The notes beneath the pieces were generated by a model. That model saw nothing but the letters and a program-made list of their open reading frames with translations, did not search any database and was not told the DNA's origin. The translations under genes and the position numbers were made by a program. From Candidatus Magasanikbacteria bacterium CG_4_10_14_0_2_um_filter_41_10 (lineage in GTDB: Bacteria; Patescibacteriota; Patescibacteriia; Magasanikbacterales; UBA922), in NCBI GenBank assembly GCA_002792995.1, contig PFPJ01000047.1, positions 1 to 16,525 of the forward strand: a stretch of 16,525 bases of DNA, read 5' to 3'. Within the stretch, counting starts at the first letter, position 1; each line of letters begins with the position of its first letter. This document shows, piece after piece, positions 12,455 through 16,525 of this stretch.

Positions 12455-13546
12455 TTACTTGGTCGGGATCGTGAACCCGATATAGACCCAACTCGATTGC
12501 GATGGTGGAACATACAAGACTGTTGGAATCTGACCAGTGGGGAGACTGCGAGTAATCCAATTTTGTCCCCCATCGATACTACGATAAAATGTCGACCGTG
12601 CAGGAATAGTGGCAGTATAATAAATATCATTCTCATTTTGTGGATTGATGCCAAAACTATAGATCTGTACACTCCCTGGCGGTGTAATCAAAGACATCGG
12701 AGTCCACGTATCTCCTGCATCAGCACTCACGAGAATACCGTATGTTGAGATCCAATACAGTGTATCTGCTTTTGTGGGGTGCAAAAAGAAACGACGATAT
12801 TCCAACGCTCCAGGATATTGTTTCAATGTTCCGCTCAAATCTTTCCACGTTTTTCCAGCATCATCGGTACGAAACAACCCACTCTCACGCGTTGCCACAT
12901 AGATCCGATCTGCCTGATGAGTATCTGGAACAACACTCGCAATATATTTGCCAAATCGTTTTGAAAGAGACCAACTCGAACCGAGGTCACTACTCATGAG
13001 CAAATCACCGTTACTCGACCCAACAAAGATCTGATAGGACGCAAACTGCTGGAAGGCAATACTTCTAATAAAAACCTCTGACCGAGATTCTCGATACACT
13101 TCTTCCCACGTCCGTGCGCAATCTTCACTTTTGAAAACAAAGGTCCCATTTGTCGCAAACAAGGTACAGGGATCTTCTGGATGAATCGTCAAATCATATA
13201 CAAATCCGGTCGCCAATGGACCCTGCACTCGTTGCCATGTCTTTCCACTGTCTGTCGTGTAAAACATACCATGTTCACGTGACAACCAATACAATGTTTC
13301 ACTATTGTGAGGATCAGGAACAATCTTGTACACGCTCACGCCTGCAAGACTCTGCACTCCCTCGCTCGTTGGATACGATACGATAGGTTGCCAGGCTTCA
13401 CCTTTGTCCGTACTAATAAATATCCCCGCAGGACCAGATGTTTGCAATCCTTCATTCTTCGTGGAGGGACCAATACATCCCTGCCCCATAAAAAGAACGG
13501 CAGAAAAAAGTAACACGGATGTTGCAAATTTTGAAAATGTTGTCAT
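12455..13546 (-). CDS. Lipoprotein with seven Asp-box (BNR) repeats, beta-propeller
   Basis: A 363-residue exported protein. A hydrophobic signal (about 6-20) ends at GQGC, so Cys24 is a likely lipidation site and the protein would be anchored on the outer face of the membrane. Seven Asp-box motifs (SxDxGxxW type) are spaced along the chain: STDKGEAW, TTDSGKTW, SEDCARTW (degenerate), SSDLGSSW, TDDAGKTW, SADAGDTW and SIDGGQNW. Such repeats form beta-propellers in sialidases, VPS10/sortilin and YCF48-like proteins. No sialidase catalytic set is recognisable, so a binding or scaffolding role is more likely. It begins 9 nt after the holB stop and has its own terminator. Confidence 0.9.
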   Translation of the reverse strand: MTTFSKFATSVLLFSAVLFMGQGCIGPSTKNEGLQTSGPAGIFISTDKGEAWQPIVSYPTSEGVQSLAGVSVYKIVPDPHNSETLYWLSREHGMFYTTDSGKTWQRVQGPLATGFVYDLTIHPEDPCTLFATNGTFVFKSEDCARTWEEVYRESRSEVFIRSIAFQQFASYQIFVGSSNGDLLMSSDLGSSWSLSKRFGKYIASVVPDTHQADRIYVATRESGLFRTDDAGKTWKDLSGTLKQYPGALEYRRFFLHPTKADTLYWISTYGILVSADAGDTWTPMSLITPPGSVQIYSFGINPQNENDIYYTATIPARSTFYRSIDGGQNWITRSLPTGQIPTVLYVPPSQSSWVYIGFTIPTK

Positions 13547-13555
13547 ACCAAAATA

Positions 13556-14464
13556 TCAAAACGTGAGAAGCACGTGCTCAATGAGCAAACGTGGATGCAC
13601 GTTTTCAAGAAGTTGTTTTTTTGCACGATGGATCGCACAATATGCATCTACTATATCACATCTTGTAGGAAAAACAGAAGAAGATTGTGCATAGCGTTCT
13701 CGGAGACAAAACAGCCAGATATCGAGAACCGTCAATAACTCACTCCGAGCACCAATGTGATCTTCCTTTTTGGCAAACAAATCTTCGACACGAGCAAGTT
13801 GTTGGGAGAATGGTTTTCCAAAAAGATCGTGGCACCGTGCTACTTCTTTTTTATACCATTCATAGTGATCCATATCGGTCATCCACTGTATTGCTTTGCC
13901 AGGGTATCCTCCTGAAAGAGTTGCCATGGATGTGGCAAGGCTCGGATCTATTTTTTTTTCTACAAGAGAGGCGTCAATGGAGGAAGTCTGAACAGGATAA
14001 AAATAACATATCTGACATCTCGATCGAATCGTCTCCAACAACAAGTGTTCATCTTCTGCAATCAGAAAAATCGTGGTATCGCCACGAGGCTCTTCGAGTG
14101 TCTTGAGGATGGCATTCATGGCGCCAATACTGAGCAAATGTGCATCATCAATAATAACAATCTTTTTTTTATGAAAAAATGGTTTTCCTTGCAAAAAATG
14201 TCGTAACTCATAGACATCGTCTACACTAATATGTTTTTTTGTTTTCCCTGTCTTTTCATGAATGCCTCGTTTCAAGAAAAAAAAGTCAGGATTGGTATGC
14301 AAAGATGCTTCGGAAGAAAAAAATGTTTTCGCGAGATGCTCAGCCACCGTTCGCTTGCCCAGTTGTGGTCGCCCAACAAAAAGATACGCATGATGCAAAT
14401 GATTTGTTGCTTGCGCTTTGTCAAAAAAAGTCAAAATGTCTTCATGACCAATGATATCTTTCAT
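13556..14464 (-). CDS. holB: DNA polymerase III delta prime subunit (clamp-loader AAA+ protein)
   Basis: Delta prime is the stator of the clamp loader that places the sliding clamp on DNA. The 302-residue product shows the AAA+ fold. HAYLFVGRPQLGKRT is a degenerate P-loop (GxxxxGKR where ATPases have GKT/S), as often seen in this non-hydrolysing subunit. IVIIDDAHLL is Walker B, followed by NAILKTLEEP and the SRC motif (148-150). The C-terminal collar domain is weakly conserved. A helicase-like function is not suggested. The ATG at 14464 (MKDIIGHEDI) is preferred; in-frame starts at 14479 and 14503 are possible but lie on or before the promoter. The TGA stop shows that TGA terminates translation in this genome. 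Confidence 0.9.
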   Translation of the reverse strand: MKDIIGHEDILTFFDKAQATNHLHHAYLFVGRPQLGKRTVAEHLAKTFFSSEASLHTNPDFFFLKRGIHEKTGKTKKHISVDDVYELRHFLQGKPFFHKKKIVIIDDAHLLSIGAMNAILKTLEEPRGDTTIFLIAEDEHLLLETIRSRCQICYFYPVQTSSIDASLVEKKIDPSLATSMATLSGGYPGKAIQWMTDMDHYEWYKKEVARCHDLFGKPFSQQLARVEDLFAKKEDHIGARSELLTVLDIWLFCLRERYAQSSSVFPTRCDIVDAYCAIHRAKKQLLENVHPRLLIEHVLLTF

Positions 14465-14491
14465 ACATATTCTATTCATGATGCTAGAGAC

Positions 14492-14500
14492 AGTATACCA
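14492..14500 (-). promoter_or_regulatory. Extended -10 promoter for holB (TGG-TATACT)
   Basis: TATACT (14492-14497) preceded by TGG on the minus strand, 27 nt upstream of the preferred holB ATG. No strong -35. It lies against the small hairpin that overlaps the end of the glycosyltransferase gene and is identical in its nine bases to the uppP element. Confidence 0.45.
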
Positions 14501-14517
14501 CACCTATCTCTGGTGTG
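14499..14517 (-). terminator. Hairpin overlapping the glycosyltransferase stop codon
   Basis: CACACC and GGTGTG pair over a 7-nt loop (6 bp, perfect). No U-tract follows, so it is at best a weak terminator; it may instead separate the two genes translationally. Confidence 0.3.
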
Positions 14518-15655
14518 AGTCATCGAAACATATTTGTACGATGTGTTGTCCTACATGTTCCCACGAAATATCTTGTACTCTCTCCAATGCCAACGAAATT
14601 TTTTCTCCTTTCATAGCGTCGACAATACCACTGGCGATTCTCTCGACATCCAGTGGATCAACAAGGACAGCGGCATCACCAGCCACTTCCGCACAACTCG
14701 TCGTATTCGACGTCACTACAGGTGTGCCACAGGCAAATGCTTCTAGTATCGGAATACCAAATCCTTCATACAAACTAGGAAAGACAAACACCTCCGCAGC
14801 ATTCATGATATACGGAAGATGTTCATCTGATACATACCCTGGCAAGATAATGTCATTTTTGTAAGGACTCTTCTGAATAGCTTTCTCAACATCTTCATAT
14901 CCATATCCTTTTCCTCCAACAAGAACTAATTGACTATTTGCCAGATTGCCAGATTGCCTTTTCTTGAGGAGTTCAAACGCCTGAATAATCCGAACACTAT
15001 TTTTCTTCAATTCCAATCTTCCTACAGACAATAAAAATGGTTTCTGAATATGATATGTGTTCAATACGTCAGCGATTTTTTGTTCATCAGATATTTCTTT
15101 ATATGTTTTATCATATGCCAATGGGACAACATGTATGGAAGCTACTCTCTGTTCATTCTTCACCAATCTCTGAAACTCTTGCTTCGTATATTCACTCGGC
15201 ACTATCACCTTCCATAATTTCCTCACCGCATACTTCGCCGACCACAGACTATACCACCGTTCAAACCAGTTGTAACTTTCGGGAAATGCTATAGCGGCGA
15301 CATCGTGCACCGTCATGACTGTTTTTTTTGGATGAATTATCGGCACCACATGCCCAGGAACAAACAATATATCAGGAGGATGTGTCAACATCTCCCAGCT
15401 CAACCGTACCTGCGTCCACAATCTTCTCGGTGGCCATCTCAAAACTTTGTTCGTAACATGTTCTGGCAAAAATGCTGCCAACTCTGCAATCAATGGCTCT
15501 CGTGTATATAACACAAATGTGATGTCTTGTGTTTCAGGGAACACTGATGCTTTAGTATGTATGTTCTTGATTTCTTGAATCAATTGAAATACATACTCCT
15601 CCACCCCAGTTCTGTGAAGTGTATTGGCTCGTGATGCATCGATGCCGATAATCAT
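14504..15655 (-). CDS. Glycosyltransferase family 4 (GT-B fold)
   Basis: A 383-residue retaining glycosyltransferase that moves a sugar from a nucleotide donor to a lipid or polysaccharide acceptor, probably at the inner face of the membrane. The N-terminal Rossmann domain begins MIIGIDASRA, with TGVEEYV the acceptor-side loop. SVGRLELKKN (about 210-219) opens the donor domain. EGFGIPILEAFACGTPVV carries the E-x7-E motif (E297 and E305). The sugar and acceptor cannot be told. The ATG at 15655 is preferred because it gives the typical start and clears ribD by 4 nt; ATGs at 15667 and 15679 would overlap the ribD end. It is probably co-transcribed with ribD. Confidence 0.92.
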   Translation of the reverse strand: MIIGIDASRANTLHRTGVEEYVFQLIQEIKNIHTKASVFPETQDITFVLYTREPLIAELAAFLPEHVTNKVLRWPPRRLWTQVRLSWEMLTHPPDILFVPGHVVPIIHPKKTVMTVHDVAAIAFPESYNWFERWYSLWSAKYAVRKLWKVIVPSEYTKQEFQRLVKNEQRVASIHVVPLAYDKTYKEISDEQKIADVLNTYHIQKPFLLSVGRLELKKNSVRIIQAFELLKKRQSGNLANSQLVLVGGKGYGYEDVEKAIQKSPYKNDIILPGYVSDEHLPYIMNAAEVFVFPSLYEGFGIPILEAFACGTPVVTSNTTSCAEVAGDAAVLVDPLDVERIASGIVDAMKGEKISLALERVQDISWEHVGQHIVQICFDDSHQR

Positions 15656-15659
15656 ATGC

Positions 15660-16525
15660 TTAGTCATATCGATTAACAAATCCAGTTACTTTCATAGTCT
15701 CACCAATCATCTCCACATGGGTATGAGAGAGTCGGATTGCATTTGAAATATGTTTTCTCCCCGTACCACCGACAACTGATATCGCACCTTCTCCACCAAG
15801 AAGCATAGGTTCTATATAAAAGAGTACTCGATCGACTAATAATGAATCCAAATGAACGTCGTCTACAAAATATCCATGTGTGCCACTGCCTCCTTCAACA
15901 TATATATGTTGAACATCTTCCTTTCCAAGATATTGAAGAAGTCGTTTGAGTGAAATACGTTTTGATCCAAATGTTCTTACCTCAATCCCCGCATTGATAA
16001 ATCGCTCTCTATCTTTTTCGAGAGCCCGGTTCGTCGTCGCCACCAAGACATTGGTATCACGAAATACCGTATGCGTGATAGGAAGTGACAAACGTGGATC
16101 CAAAATAACTCGAAGAAGTTGCTTCTTTTGAAACACACCATGTGCCCCAAGCATAGGATCATCCGCACGTACCGTGCCAGCACCAACAAGAACAGCATCA
16201 CAACGACTTCGTTCCACGCGTGCATCTATCCGTGCTTTTTGACTTGTAATCCATTTTGATTCGCCCGTACGTGTCGCAATTTTTCCATCCAAGCTCATCC
16301 CCGCTTTGAGGGTCACATAGGGCAATCCCGTCTCTGCCCATTTCAGATATTGCTGATTGAGTGCCAATATATCTTGATACAATGGTATTTTTTTTGAAAG
16401 GGCTGAAATGCGTAGGCCAGCTTTTTGCAATGCATCTTTCCCTTTTCCATGCACTTTTGGAAATGGATCGACCATACCTATCACAACGTCTTCGATACCA
16501 TACTGAAGGATGGCATCCGTACACG
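15660..16525 (-). CDS. ribD: Bifunctional riboflavin biosynthesis deaminase/reductase, 5' end missing
   Basis: RibD performs the deamination and side-chain reduction steps of riboflavin synthesis. The gene is open at the right edge: translation upstream of the first internal start codon gives CTDAILQYGIEDVVIGM and then VDPFPKVHGKG, which is the second half of the cytidine-deaminase-like domain including its last zinc Cys. The reductase domain follows with YVTLKAGMSLDGKIAT, SKWITS, DAVLVGAGTVRADDP and, near the C-terminus, YVEGGSGTHGYF. Most of the deaminase domain is outside the window. The stop lies 4 nt before the preferred start of the glycosyltransferase gene. Internal starts at 16475 and 16484 are not the true start. 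Confidence 0.96.
   Translation of the reverse strand, partial: CTDAILQYGIEDVVIGMVDPFPKVHGKGKDALQKAGLRISALSKKIPLYQDILALNQQYLKWAETGLPYVTLKAGMSLDGKIATRTGESKWITSQKARIDARVERSRCDAVLVGAGTVRADDPMLGAHGVFQKKQLLRVILDPRLSLPITHTVFRDTNVLVATTNRALEKDRERFINAGIEVRTFGSKRISLKRLLQYLGKEDVQHIYVEGGSGTHGYFVDDVHLDSLLVDRVLFYIEPMLLGGEGAISVVGGTGRKHISNAIRLSHTHVEMIGETMKVTGFVNRYD

Noticed and set aside
13556..14464. Alternative genetic code with TGA as glycine
   Set aside because: holB ends at TGA just before the next gene's start, and all other long frames read normally with TGA as a stop, so code 11 fits.
1..16525. CRISPR arrays, insertion sequences or rRNA genes
   Set aside because: No regularly spaced direct repeats, no transposase or integrase and no rRNA-like sequence were seen; repeats present are short palindromes or small tandem runs.

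Overview
The window looks like part of a compact chromosome from a Candidate Phyla Radiation (Patescibacteria) bacterium. It has short gaps, small intrinsic terminators, TTGACA-type promoters and housekeeping genes with essentially no Shine-Dalgarno sequences. The protein set is typical of these lineages: a TMEM43 family protein, a single M16 peptidase, DUF2164, a lone four-helix-bundle protein and an Asp-box lipoprotein. TGA is a stop (it ends holB), so the UGA-glycine code of Gracilibacteria/Absconditabacteria does not apply. Finer placement is not possible from the sequence alone.

Layout. Nearly all genes are on the minus strand. From the right edge, read in the direction of transcription: ribD (5' end outside the window), a GT4 glycosyltransferase, holB (delta prime), a seven-Asp-box lipoprotein, frr and dtd. 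A roughly 2.8 kb accessory block follows (8443-11212). After it come glyS with a T-box leader, a four-helix-bundle protein, a five-gene operon (TMEM43, M16 peptidase, DUF2164, tpiA, TPR membrane protein), tRNA-Thr and tRNA-Tyr, metK with a long structured leader, and the first 32 codons of uppP at the left edge. The uppP fragment is too short for a routine ORF scan but is clear from its sequence.

The accessory block has two contrasting halves. Positions 8443-10185 carry four very AT-rich plus-strand genes: an unknown protein, a small C-terminally anchored membrane protein, a MazG-like NTP pyrophosphohydrolase and a four-helix membrane protein. Positions 10202-11212 carry a GC-rich (about 60%) two-gene minus-strand unit of unknown function. 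That unit has strong Shine-Dalgarno sites, its own consensus promoter and a GC-rich hairpin after each gene. It is the most foreign-looking part of the window and the best candidate for something undescribed.

Regulation is unusually readable. There is a T-box riboswitch (UGGA motif, antiterminator and terminator) with a very short Stem I ahead of glyS. metK has a roughly 160-nt leader with several perfect hairpins. At four or more junctions the U-tract of one gene's terminator runs directly into the promoter of the next. Two copies of an approximately 80-bp palindromic dispersed repeat (ends GTCATTCCGAG-like) lie in the glyS leader and between frr and dtd.
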